Below are positions 12,431-24,300 of a stretch of DNA of 64,000 bases, in pieces. The translations under genes and the position numbers were made by a program. The stretch comes from Sinonovacula constricta (Eukaryota; Mollusca; Bivalvia; Cardiida; Solecurtidae). The notes beneath the pieces were generated by a model. That model worked only from the letters and a program-made list of their open reading frames with translations, was not told the origin of the DNA and did no database searches. Where the stretch lies: the NCBI GenBank assembly GCA_007844125.1, contig CM017563.1:34203885-34267884 (forward strand), written 5' to 3'. The stretch's first letter is position 1, and each line of letters begins with the position of its first letter.

Positions 12431-13565
12431 TTTTGCAGGTTTATGATTGCTGGTTTCCTGGGGAAGAGCAGATGAAGTCTGCGTTGAATTTAGAGAATGG
12501 AATGGTATTTCTGAAAAAAAAATGCATTATGCTTTGTGATAATGGTATTATGCTTTTTGACAATGACATCATGCTTTGTGACAATGCCATTATGCCATGT
12601 GACAGTTGCTTCATGCCCGATTGCAATACCATTATGCCTTGAGGCAATGCCATTGTCCTTTGTGGCAAGTGGCAATGACAAAGGCTATTGTTCTTTCTGT
12701 ATGGTCGGTAGATCTATTTATTTTTATATACTTGATATTAGTTGAAGTTCTCTGTCAAGTGCATCGAACTTATAACTAACTCCACTCGCGCCCATAATGC
12801 GCTGACGAATGTCAGCAAGCAGTAAGGCCAGTAACTAAGCACAATGCAATGAAGAAAGTTGCAAGTCAGATTATGTTACGCCGCATTATGACAACAGATG
12901 TCGCTTCGATAGCTTTCTGAAGAAATGCATGTTTCCAGTTTACACGGTTACTCCCCCCTCCCTTTGTATATGTGTTCGGCGAAAAAAACATCAGAAATGT
13001 TAAATTGATGTGTTGTTTTTTTTAATTTCAGTATAAAAATGCACAACAATAGCAGTTTGTTTTATTCATTCTTAAACATTTAGTTAGTTAGTTTTACTTA
13101 CATTTCTGATCTTTTGCAGTCGAACAAGGGGAAATCGCTTCCGCTAGCTGTCGCAGCGACACCTGTTGTCAAAATGAAGCGTAACATTTGATTTACACCA
13201 TTTTACATTTCATTGTGCTTGCCGACTTACTTACTTCTTGATTACTTTCGTCATCGCATGTTGAGTATAAGCATATTAGAACTGGATTGGCGTTAAGAAC
13301 CAGACACAGAATGATTCCAGAGAAATACAACTATGCATTATGTCCATGCAAAAAAGAACAATGTCATTGCCACATGCAACAAAGCAGACTGATATTGTCA
13401 TAAGGCATACTAAAATTGCAAACAAGCACGATGTAATTGGAACAAGCATAATGACTTTCACAAGGTGTGATAAAATTGCCATTAAGCATGATGTCATTGT
13501 CACAAAACATAATACATTTTTTGCAGAAATACTATTCCATTTCTGTTTTCAGCAAAATGCGTGTA
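12430..13565. mobile_element. Foldback (long inverted repeat) element
   Basis: The left arm (about 12,430 onward) starts near GGAATGGTATTTCTG and holds a minisatellite of roughly 20-bp units (consensus ATTATGCTTTGTGACAATG). The right arm (ending about 13,560) is its diverged reverse complement, including GGAATAGTATTTCTGC read on the minus strand. Inner pairs include GTTACGCCGCATTATGACAA (about 12,875) against the reverse complement of the segment near 13,135-13,180. Only a short loop (about 12,960-13,080) is unpaired. No transposase frame exists, so this looks like a non-autonomous foldback/MITE element. In A2 only the left arm and the inner part survive (about 40,640-41,365). Confidence 0.7.
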
Positions 13566-15090
13566 TTCTATGTATCCTACCTTTTGTTTTATAAACAAAA
13601 GCGGGGTTTCAATGTTAATATCTATTATGTTTTCCAAAAATGAAATTCGCGTTTGAGGATGGGTGTTTTCATACGCGCTTTAAGGATGTTTCTAACAATG
13701 TGCCTATATTAAACACATGTAACAATATATTTCCATATATATTTCCAATGTTATGGGTAGTTTGTGCATAATTTCTGCATAAACTGATACTTAAGTGTAA
13801 GTTAAGACAGTTTCGAACGCTACTTAGATTGTTAGACAATACAAATCTTGAAACAACAGAATAAAAGTTCTTTCTTTTTCAAATTCTATAAGTAAGCACG
13901 AGTGATTTCTGCTAAAAACAGATATCGACTTCAGAGCGGATTACCCGGATGACGATATGACAAGATCTCAAAAGCAAGTTGACACACGGTTTTCTTAGTT
14001 TAAACCTTTCTATCTTTACAGCGTGGCTAAGATAGAAAGTACCTATTTTCAATGACAAGTATAGATTTCTTCTGCAATGTTCGCACAGATTTAAGGCAAC
14101 AATGAACAGCATTTTACAGGACCTTTCCAGGTAACAATGACTTATTATGATATTTGAGAAAAGGGATACTAGACAAGATATAACCACTGATGAAAAACAT
14201 TGGTAAAATATGTGAATGAAGTCTGAGTCAAAGTCCATAAAACTCCATAGAAGTTTTATCGCCATATCATCTAGCCCTAACTAAACCATGGTGTAGTTCT
14301 GAATCAAATTATTTAAGTTTCTGGTGACCACTGGATTTAGTTCCTATAGTTCTCCGCGCCCGAAATCATCATAACAATAATGCTTTTGTCCATTCAGTAA
14401 TCACACTAGGTCAATTCCGAATTGTACACTAACAAGTTTGCCGTTTTATATATAGCACTAAATTATCGTTGCATTTCAGGCCGTGTTCACAAATTTAATA
14501 TTTCTATTGTGAAAAAGCTTGGCAATAAGCTTGTATTTTAAGATTGGAAATATAGATAGTTTCCGCATCCGTGAAAATCCCATCTTGGCAGCCATCTTTG
14601 ATGGCAACTTCAAGGGACTTTCAGATGAATTGTATAGAAGCATAAATTTCATTTTCTTTAAATTTCTTCATTTGTGGTCCTAAAATTAAAAGCTATATAC
14701 CATTGGAAAGCTCTTGAAACTCATATTTTTAGAATGCAATATTTCAAAATTGAAAAATACACAAAGAATTCATACGCAGAAATAAATAAAAGTATTGACT
14801 CATCCTTAAACAAAATGAACAGTGCAACTTACAGTTTCTTGATTGTATTTTGTTTACCTTTTAAACTATCATATAAATATAGTTTTTATATTAAAAATAC
14901 TTCATAAAAGATGTTAAATTTGATGTAAAATTCAATATGATAGTCTGAAAAATAACAACACAGTGGTGAGTTTAATACAGCACATATTTCCCGATTTCGG
15001 CCAGCATAAGATTCTGCCTTCCACGATGGCTGCCTTAAACTGTCTAATCAGTGCCTGTGACATCACATGGAAACTATCTATTGGTTTTTG
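13566..15090. other. Unassigned; first part absent from A2
   Basis: About 13,200-14,610, including the outer right foldback arm, has no counterpart in A2, which jumps from GATTTACAACATTCTAG (41,355) straight to the GATGAATTGTATAGAAGC block (14,623 here). The remainder aligns to 41,380-41,790. No coding or RNA feature is supported. Confidence 0.4.
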
Positions 15091-15460
15091 TACTACTTAA
15101 ATTTATTGTTTAGCTTAACATACACTTAAGTAGACTGGACCTGGTAGCGAATTCGATAGAGCATCGGCTCCAGGTAAGGGACTACAGGAGACACCGAGTC
15201 GACCACTGGCCGATACATAGCACAGTCATAATAAGGTTAGTGGTTTAGCTCCCTTGCTAAAGCTCATGCAAATATAAGGGTAGTCCCACGACTGGTTGAC
15301 CTAGTGTCAGGATAATTTGACTGGTTGTGGTATTATGCCAGAGGTCAGTGTAGTGAAGGCAGCACTATATCTGCTGCAAGTAGACAAGTTCTCCAAATAA
15401 GTGAAATACTGTTGATGGGATGATAAACCCAATAAAAACAAACATCTCAGTAGAGTTCAC
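15091..15460 (+). mobile_element. SINE-like insertion present only in A1
   Basis: The insert begins near GACCTGGTAGCGAATTCGAT followed by AGAGCATCGGCTCC, reminiscent of a tRNA-type head with an A-box-like word. It has a body containing GGTAGTCCCACGACTGG and GCAGCACTATATCTGC, a pattern seen in mollusc SINE bodies, and ends near ACCCAATAAAAACAAAC. A2 lacks it: GGAAACTAGTAGAGATAATT at 41,784 bridges the two flanks. Clean target duplications are not visible, so deletion from A2 is also possible. Confidence 0.5.
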
Positions 15461-15958
15461 CAGTAAAGATAATTGTTGTGTGATTATAGTAAGAGTGGCT
15501 TACCCAGGTTTGGTTATTTAAGCATTGCATGCAAATGTGGTTTTGTATGTAATGTAATGTAGTAGTTTTTAGTTGGTTAATTCTAGTCTGTTCTTGTACA
15601 AAGTAGTATGCCATTTTTAAGTTTTTATAAGCATTTGTTTGGGATGTCATGATGCATTTATTTCATTGGTTATATAATTTAAGTACATTATAAATTTTAA
15701 TCATGTAGATAAGAAATCTGGAGAGAAAATGAAGGGAAATCTATAGAGACGATTATATTCTGTGAAGTTATATGTAACAGTAAGACTAAAACTAACACAA
15801 GTGACTACTTTGGTTACAAAGATTTCTTAGTGACTTAAACTGACAGTTTTAATTTTTAACACAACTGGCTGGTGTATCCTACCCAATTATAAGAAATAAC
15901 ACCTTGGTAGCATTAAATTCTTTATTATTACATTTATTTATTTTTTTGTCATTTCCAG

Positions 15959-16062
15959 ACGTACCTGTTTGGTCCAAACTAGAAACTGGACGAATTCCAT
16001 CACCGTCAGAAATGCTTCAAATTGTCGAAAACCACATGCGGTTTGGAGGCACATCAGGATAA
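15959..16062 (+). CDS. Terminal coding exon of an unrecognised gene (A1)
   Basis: A polypyrimidine tract and acceptor (TTTTTTTGTCATTTCCAG) precede an open segment that enters in phase with a split codon and ends with TAA at 16,060-16,062. It encodes 33 full codons beginning VPVWSKLETGRIPSP and ending HMRFGGTSG. The A2 counterpart (42,290-42,393) keeps the same length, acceptor and stop with two amino-acid changes (Gly to Ala, Pro to Leu) and three silent ones. This conservation, against many indels in flanking sequence, supports a real last exon. I do not recognise the protein, and upstream exons were not found in the window. Confidence 0.5.
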
Positions 16063-17840
16063 ATAGCCCAGTCATTCATAAATCATTCTGTACCAGAGCT
16101 TTCTGCATCTTCATTCCCATGTTATCATAAGTTGTGCCACTAATATCAGATGGCCTATTTGCAAATTGTAGGTTTTTTGTGTAGTTTGCATTCTTTTATC
16201 TTAAACATTCCAAAGTAATATACTTGTATAGAAATGTTGACACACATAATTGTATTGTATATATTAAATGATAATAACACTGTATGAAAAGATTAAAATA
16301 CAGAAAAAAAAACCAAAAAATTAATTGTAAGGGTGTTTTGAACATGTTCTTTCTCCATTATGTCTGTGTAGAATGGAGAAAGAAAATGTTGACATGTCCA
16401 CTTTGTTAAACAAAGGTTCAACTTCAGGCCAATTTTCAAAAATGACCTCTAACTTTGGACATATTGAAAATATTGGTGACCTGAAGTATTTCATTAACCC
16501 CGGAATTCATAGTAAATATGATGATTTAACATAAGAGCTTTCCTTTGCAGTATTTTAAATGTTTATGTTAAATTCCAAAATATTTCTTTTTTTACTTTTT
16601 CAATGAAGAAATAAGTAGTAGAACCACAGAAAAATGTGGACTCAAAAAAGAAGAAATATACCTGTTGGACAAAAATTTATATTGTGAATGCAAAAAATCC
16701 ACTTGCAAATAATGGCATCTGATAATATTAACACATATTTCATCAAAACTGTTGACTAAGCTTATTCAATGACCGTTGTATTGGATCCCAGCATTCTACT
16801 TGGCAGACATGGCTGTATGATGGTACCAGCAGAAAGCAGTTCCTACTGCTAGCTGGGACCGGATGATTGGTCAGAATCCTGCCAATTAGTTAGTTAAAAC
16901 AATGCACCGACCAAGTTAACAACTCTAGCCAACAGTTCTTACTTCATTTATTTGTACTGTGAATATTATATGTATTGTGTCATTCTATTTGTAAAATAAT
17001 ATATGTATTGTGTCATTCTACTTGTAAAATGTTGCTGCAAGTTAGTTGTAATTTGTTTAAAATGTTGGCTGATTAAATCGATTCTTCTTGTAGCATCCTA
17101 TTCTTGCAATGATACAATATTAAAACATATATGGACACATAGTTGAATTTGGCTGGTTTAGACATGGGGAAAAACTCCTGGGCAAATTATGTATAGTGTG
17201 TGTGTACCTCTGTGTGTGTGTTTATATATAAATAAATTATAAGTGACAATTTTGTAAAAATATAAAATATTGTCACTGGCAAGGAATTGAACAATCTATA
17301 TATGATTTATCTATTTGGTAGCTCTGTGATTTATTTAAATTTCCAGTTTACTTAAAATTGCTTATATATAAATGTTATTTTCATTGCTCTGGTAAGTTAA
17401 ACTGTTTGTATATTTGTTAATCAAAGATTTGATTTAAAACACAGGGTTTTGATAAGTTAAGCATGAGTGATTTTTTATTGTTTAATATGGTGTGTACAAA
17501 AAAATCATAATTGCATACTTTGTTGTTTATGGACTGTTTATTTCTCTCTACATACATGTTTAAAAATCTGAACTGTACCCTGTATGATTTTATAATCTTT
17601 CAAGCTTGTTGCATCATCTGCAAAGGAATTTAACTACAGTGTATGTGCAATAATTTACCATGGTTGTTAAATTGTTGATTTATTGATAAGATATAAACAG
17701 TCGTTCAAGTTATACATGGCAGAAACAATCCGATGTTCAATGTTGTTTTGTTAGAAGTAAGAATGGATTCAATTTTATTGATAAATCTTGTACTGCTCAG
17801 CCAAATTTATTTTTATATTTGTCTTGAGTAGACAAGTTTT
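16063..17840. other. 3' flank of terminal exon and right end of A1
   Basis: It is AT-rich and aligned with 42,394-44,400. Short GT and TA runs (about 17,196-17,235) correspond to a greatly expanded simple repeat in A2 (43,540-43,795). Identity with A2 rises toward 17,850, after which the duplicate is nearly identical. No gene is supported. Confidence 0.45.
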
Positions 17841-17849
17841 GCATCAATT

Positions 17850-19580
17850 TTATAAGTTTACATTTTGAGGGGTGCCTGTTTCACATCTCATCAGCCGCTC
17901 ATCTGAAGATTTATGTGGGGACTTCACCCAGCTGGCCTGCAAAAAAGTGGTGTAGTGGTAGTTGCCAACTTTTAACTTGTCTGACTGCTTAACCTCTTAC
18001 TGCATGGATTAAGTCCTATTCATGGTGAAATACTTAGTGTGGGAAGGTCTTCCAGCTGACCTGCAGTGTGCAGGTGGTTCTTCCCAGACATTTGTCTTGC
18101 GTTTTCTCCACCAAAATGGCTTGACATCATTCAAATGACCCTAATTGCTAACTGCAGTGTATTTACAAAAAAAGAAAAATTATGTGCGAAGTCCCTGTGG
18201 TTCTAAGCAGAACTTTATCTAGTGAATTCTTCCACCAATAAAGCTAGACAACGCCAATTTGATCATAATTACATGTATACGTTTCTTAAGATCCATTAAC
18301 TCGTATTTTGTGATCTTGTTTATTCAGAGCTGTAAAATACAGATGATTTTTCTAATCAATTTTTTTATATATTTGTACTAAAGTTTCTGGTCAATGTGAA
18401 TTTTTATCACGATTTCTGTAAGCATATAAAAATATTGCTGATATAGTCATCAAATTGGTTTTTATTATTCTTAGGCTCATTTTCTTTTCTTCAGATTTCT
18501 TTCTTACATATATTGACAAATTGATAAGTACCAGTACCATGAAATGTTCATGTAGCATTTATGATACAATCTTATTTGCTTTATTATCAGTCTTAAAAAA
18601 TTGGACGATATAGACATGAAAAGCCTTTGATTTATTCTGTATATATCTTTATATTTTAAGCCATATTTACTCTCATGGAACAAGGTAATAGGTACAAAAT
18701 AATTCCAAAAAAACAAAACAGAAATATGTGGCACAGAAATCTAACCAAAATAATAACAATGGACACATCCTTTGGCCAGAAAAACTAACCAGCAGCAGTT
18801 AAAACACCACGTCATAATCATAATAAAGGTTATGTAAAAAGTCGTTCATAAACATTTTGACAGTAGCAGTGTATAACTGCAGAACACATGCAACATATCA
18901 GGACTCAAGGCTGCGATAGAACAATCGGTTGTCATAAAACGGCTACTCTTGTTTGAATTTTAAATAACCAAACATTTATGTTTTGGCCTTATTCACTAGC
19001 AAGCATATTAAAAATCGACAAATGTTCTTGTAAACCACAAACCATTTATGGCGAAGGTAAAGCAATGTTTCTGCAGAAGCAATTATGTCAATTTCTTTTC
19101 ATTGATACAGCTGTTTTCCTCACAAATGATTTGACACCACAAAATTGTTTTTGCTTTGTATAAAATAAGCAGAGAAAATAAAATGATTTTAATCATAGCA
19201 TGTTTCGTCCATTTTGTTTCCACCATGACTTGTATTATTTTGCATTTTTTTGTTATTAATGAGTTTATTAACTAATAAACTTCAATACATTCATCAGTTC
19301 TGGTAGCGTAGGAAGCAAGACATGCCAACGTTTTAACAATGGCTATTGGTAGCATATATCTGTTAATGTTCAGCCTATAGATCTGGCTATATGACTGTTG
19401 GGCCTAGTTTTGTATACGGTACCATGTCCGGTGTTACTGTTTTTATTACATGCACTGATACAATTATGGTCATATTGGCAATGTCCAGGTAATTATTGGT
19501 GGAGGAAGAATACAGACGTATGTCTGGGTAGAAACACCGGTGCGACAGTTCGCATGTTAGCTGGAAAATCTTCCCATGTG
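17850..19580. other. Non-coding left part of B1
   Basis: No coding frame is supported. The stretch around 17,880-18,170 (TTCACCCAGCTGGCC, CTTCCAGCTGACCTGCAGTG) looks like dispersed-repeat sequence. The 19,300-19,580 part with a GGTGCGACAGTTCGCATGTT word directly precedes a member of the dispersed repeat family. The duplicate is at 44,410-46,155. Confidence 0.35.
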
Positions 19581-19584
19581 AATA

Positions 19585-20195
19585 AGAATATATAAAATAT
19601 ATTAAAGTCCTATGAGCATTGCAACATATACCAATCTCTGAAAAGGCACAGGACACAGGTATGTCACATTCAAGCCAAGTGAAAAAGCAAGAACAAATTT
19701 GTGATGAGTCATTTAACGAAAAGAGCAAATCCGACAGTTACCGTCTTGGAACGGTCAGTCGGCAATATCGGCCTACTGGGGTGCTTAAACCCGTTTTACT
19801 GAGCTATAATCTAGCACTTCCTGATGGGGGTTTCTCAAATGCAAACAATGAAAAGAAAACCGATCTATTTGAATACAAAATGTCTCAGCGCTGATGTTTT
19901 CTTTAATAAGTCATGACGAAAGTAGTGACGTCATTGAAAAATAATGTCCACATAGTGTTCAGAAAAGTAATGAGGATTCATTTCCATTATAAAAGCTATC
20001 CAAAAATGGTTGATTATAAGTGAAATTAACTTTGAATCAAGAAGACAATGATCAGAGAAGAGTAAATGGTTGTAGCATCCTGTTCATGTGGATATGGAAT
20101 TGAGGAACCAAAGTCCAATGTCCATCAAAGGAAATACACGTAACAATCCTTAAAGGATGAATGACAACATAGATTACATGCACGGGGAGACTTTT
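19585..20195 (+). repeat. Dispersed repeat family, member 2
   Basis: It matches 3,990-4,560: CCTATGAGCATTGCAACATA, CCGACAGTTACCG, GGGGTGCTTAAACC, and GTGACGTCATTGAAAAATAA followed by GTCCACATAGTGTT. The duplicate is at about 46,160-46,730. Confidence 0.7.
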
Positions 20196-20244
20196 TACAA
20201 CTGCCACACTGCACAAGTTAGATTGTTGTGATCATTAATAAGAA

Positions 20245-20395
20245 TATATGAAAAGTCCTATGAGCATTGCAACATATACCAAACTCCGAAAAGGCACTGG
20301 ACAAATGTATTTCACATGCAAACCAAGTAAAAGGCAAGAACAAATTTGTGATGAGTCATTTAACGAAAATAGCAAACACGACAGTTACCGCCTAT
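20245..20395 (+). repeat. Dispersed repeat family, member 3 (truncated)
   Basis: It again starts at GTCCTATGAGCATTGCAACA and ends abruptly after GACAGTTACCGCCTA. Only the 5' part of the family is present. Copies 2 and 3 are in direct tandem. The duplicate is at about 46,810-46,960. Confidence 0.65.
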
Positions 20396-21312
20396 GGCCT
20401 TCGTGGTTATATTTATACGCATATGAACTCGAAACCGTGATAAATTGGGCGTTAGATCACCCAAACTTGAAATCTATTGCCTAATTATCACAGTGAAAGG
20501 AGCTCTATATCTAATTCTACTGAACGTTTCCAGATGACTTATAGACTATTATTGAAATGTAAATTTCAACAAGCAAATATAAAACACTTTTATGTGAAAG
20601 TAAATTTATTTTGCAAAGTAATTGTGTACAAAGCTGTAACTAGTACAAAGAAAAGCAAAGACCCCCCCCCCCCCCAACAATTTTGTACTTATTAAGAAAT
20701 CAATTTTTGCTACGTAAAATATTATATATTATGAAAATTGCATGTTGACTAAAAAACAAATTCTGATCTTTAGATAGCCTTTGCCACATATTTTTCTTCT
20801 CAAAATAATTGTCTGATTTTCACATGTATGCTACAACATACTTTCACATATTTTTTATTAAAAAGTGTGATGAAAACAACGATTTTACTGTGTTGGTACA
20901 TCTATGATGACCGTGTTTAAAATATGAAGTATTATGCATCCCTTAAATTCAAAACAGCAGATTTAAATGTAATAAAACAGTTCAAGATATCCTTATGATC
21001 TTCATATAATATCATTAAAACACATGGTTTTGAAAGGAAAAAAAGCTTCAAAGTTTATGGGATAAAAATACCAGTACCAAAAATATTTGCCTGTCTATTA
21101 TGCCTTGATGCTAAAGAATACTAACAGAAGATGTTGGTGTTAAGTTATACACGTTCATATTTAAACAAGTCCTAATTAAGGTATAATTTAAAATCACCAC
21201 AGTGTTTATATTTACACACGAATTGACAACAACGCTGTCTTCGTATCATTTAATCATATCATAGCGGATGGTTCTTCATACAACATCAACACATCTCGTT
21301 GTGCGTTATGCA
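20396..21312. other. Region downstream of DNPH1, with poly-C tract
   Basis: It holds a run of about 15 C at 20,661-20,675 and AT-rich sequence that probably includes the DNPH1 3' UTR on the minus strand. Reverse-complement AATAAA words occur near 20,605 and 20,852, but none could be assigned as the polyadenylation signal. Confidence 0.35.
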
Positions 21313-24300
21313 TTATGCAGCAAAGAACTCTTTAAAGACATCAGCAGCAGTCTCTTCCGTATAGTTCCTCACAATGAAGGAGGTCCCGTCGTCAGCTCCA
21401 ACAATCATACGAGTTAGGCCTGGGAATAACAAGCAAATTAAGAAAATGAATTAAGTTTTAATTCAATTAGTGATAATTATTTTATGTTTTTCTATGTAAA
21501 ATATTAATTATTATTACTTACATCCAGTAAGTATTATTATTATCATTGGATAACTGATGAATGAAGACAACATTCAATATCTGTGTAGGTTGGTATCTGT
21601 GATGCACAGCAACTCATTTGTCAAAGTGACTGAAGTTTAAGCTCCAAATCTGCCAACTGTTCGTTAACACCACAGAGCTTTAAATCAACTGTGTTGGTGT
21701 TGTGTTCGTTTATTCTGTACGCCGCTTACAGTCCATTGTGTAGGACAGTTAGTCTTTTACACGTCTGGATAAAATTATACAGTAACAGGGGTGTACCTTG
21801 GCACGATATGATGTCTACGCATGAATGCTAAGCGGTCCGGTGGCATGCTGCCCGGGAAAAATCAGTATATAACTATCTTTTACGTAAAACTAGAAATGCA
21901 TTTAATCATGATATACTTTTTTTCAACTGAGAAGCTACAAAAACACAGACGCACATTATCTGATTATGACCGTTTATGTACATTTTGATCCACGCTTTTT
22001 ATTAGTTTGGGTAATACATTCCTCGTTTTATTATTTTCATCTGTGTCTTGGAATGTCATGAATTGGAGAAATTGATGATTGCATTCCAGCCATTTTGAGA
22101 AATTTCAATAGATATATGGTACAAGTGGAAGAAGTCGAATTGATAAAAAGCAAAAGGAAAACCAATGATAATTTTGTTACGAATTGATGTCTGTCAGCTC
22201 AGTGATCAAACAAATGTTATTGCCTATACTATTACGTTATGCTAACAGCAATAATATATGTATTGTCTGTCAATTAAATGCAGCAAATTTTGTATATCTA
22301 ACGAAATATGACATATAAAGAGGTTAACGATGAACAAAATGTTACAATTCTGAACATACCCCTCGAGCAGATACTACCAAGTATGATCGTTCCGAGGATG
22401 AACTTATCTGAGATGTTCAGATTTTAATTATAACTGTACAAGTCTTGTCCCATACCAGATAAGCGGAGCTACAGAAAAGTTATACAGGAAACATGACAAA
22501 GTCCTATGAGCATTTGCAACATATACCAAAACCTGAAAAGGCACATGATAAAGGTATTCACATGCATGTCAAATATAACAATAAGAACAAATAGATTGTG
22601 GGTCATTAAACAAGAACAGAAAACCGTTACCGCCTTTGAACGGTTAATCGGCAAAAGGGACCTACTAGGGTGCTTAAACCGGGTTTTCAGAGCTCTAACC
22701 TCGCATTTCCTGAGGGTTTCATGACAGATGTGTTTGCCTTTTACACATGGCTTGCATGTAAACACATTTGTCCTGTGCTTTTTCAGATTTTGGTTCATTT
22801 TGAAAATCTCATAGGCCTTTGTCATATATTCTGATAATTGAAAGAACTTAATTTGAAGAAGAGCTGGACATCCAAGAGAGATTTCTCTCCCAATTTGAAG
22901 ACACGTGTGTTTTGAATGCACCTCACATTTTTTTGCCACACTTAATCTTGGTGAGATGTACTATACAATGCAAGAAAAAAGAATAAATTTACAAACTTTT
23001 CTTAATGCCAGCCTCGGTCTCAGGCTGAACACGGAAGATACACAATACCCTCTTCCCCATTTCTCTGGCTCGGCCAATCTCGTAACCCACTCCTAGGGAA
23101 GGGTCTGTCACCTCAGCAACTACAACTAAATGAACAGCTCCATTTCAATAACAGCCATAATTTTTGTCTATTGAATAATGTTAAGCCGAGTATGATTAGT
23201 CGCTACTAAAACTCCAGCTTTCAGTAATATTAATTTCGAACAAATTAGGAGTTTTTACCACACATTTAAAAGCTTTTTAACCAGTTTTCTTTTTTTTAAA
23301 TAGAACTTACCATCATCAAACGAATCGGACGTATTAAGTCGTATTTTACACTTTATTTCTTTCATTAAATGGTCTGTATTTTACATGACACTATCAGATT
23401 TTGACAAAATTACTTTTTAGGACAGTTTTAAAATTCAATTTCTATTTTATTGTACCGATAAAATGCAATAATAATGGATGACAGAAACAACAAGATACAT
23501 GAACATTATTTTAAAAATGAGTGATAATTAGGACCAAAATCACAAAATAAGCGTTAGTGTCAATTTTCATTAAATGGTCCTAAAAATAAGTTGAAACGGG
23601 CATTGTCAGTTAAACTGTTATATGTTAAATGGAGTTAGTTTATCAAAATCCCGATAAGACTTATTAGAAATCAAAGTCCCATATTTAATTTAAAAACCCT
23701 ATGTTACCTATACCACATCCGATTTGCTAACTGGACTGTGATCACAATATGCAACACTATGCCAATATCTAATACAGGTAACACTACTGCTAAAATGTTA
23801 TATGTTGCTGCAAAAATTTATACTTTAGTTTACGTAAAGCCTGCTTATAACAACACCTCAATTGTTAGACTCTGCAATTCAGGAAATAGTTTGCTTAAAT
23901 GTACTTTATTTCCAAATCTATAAATAAATACAAATGGGATTTCGGCTAGGAAAATTTATAGATGGCTGACCTGATTACACGGTTGATCGTGACAGGTGAC
24001 CTCAAAAGTAAGTGTCCATGTGGTTTTCTTAGTAAAAACAGCTAATTATCCACATTGTCTACTATAGAAAATACGTTTTTGTAATGAAAAAGAGGTGTTA
24101 CGCTTCACCTTTCTCATAGATGAAGGGCGCATATAAACAGTATTTCGCTTGATCTCAAAATAAGTTGTTTGAGTGCATGAGATAAATTGTTATAATTGTC
24201 AGAAAATACATTTAAACAATGTCAAGTATTGTTGTCTTGACACGGGCTAACTAAACCAGAAACACATCATAACATTAGCGAGGAGTAAACTAAAACTGTT

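Larger units (their letters stand above)
9115..17300 (+). repeat. Block A1: divergent copy of A2
   Basis: This region aligns collinearly with 35,900-43,830. Shared landmarks include GTCCATCTGTCCTATTGTTC (about 9,171 and 35,944), the trinucleotide arrays, the conserved minus-strand frame, the foldback arm, the terminal exon and the final (GT)n stretch. Substitutions and indels are frequent in the first part and fewer near the right end. Large indels include an extra 1.25-kb stretch near 13,200-14,610 and a SINE-like insert near 15,100-15,460, both absent from A2. Confidence 0.85.

Noticed and set aside
12433..12745. Cys/Met-rich repetitive frames
   Set aside because: They arise from the 20-bp units of the foldback arm, in several frames and both strands.
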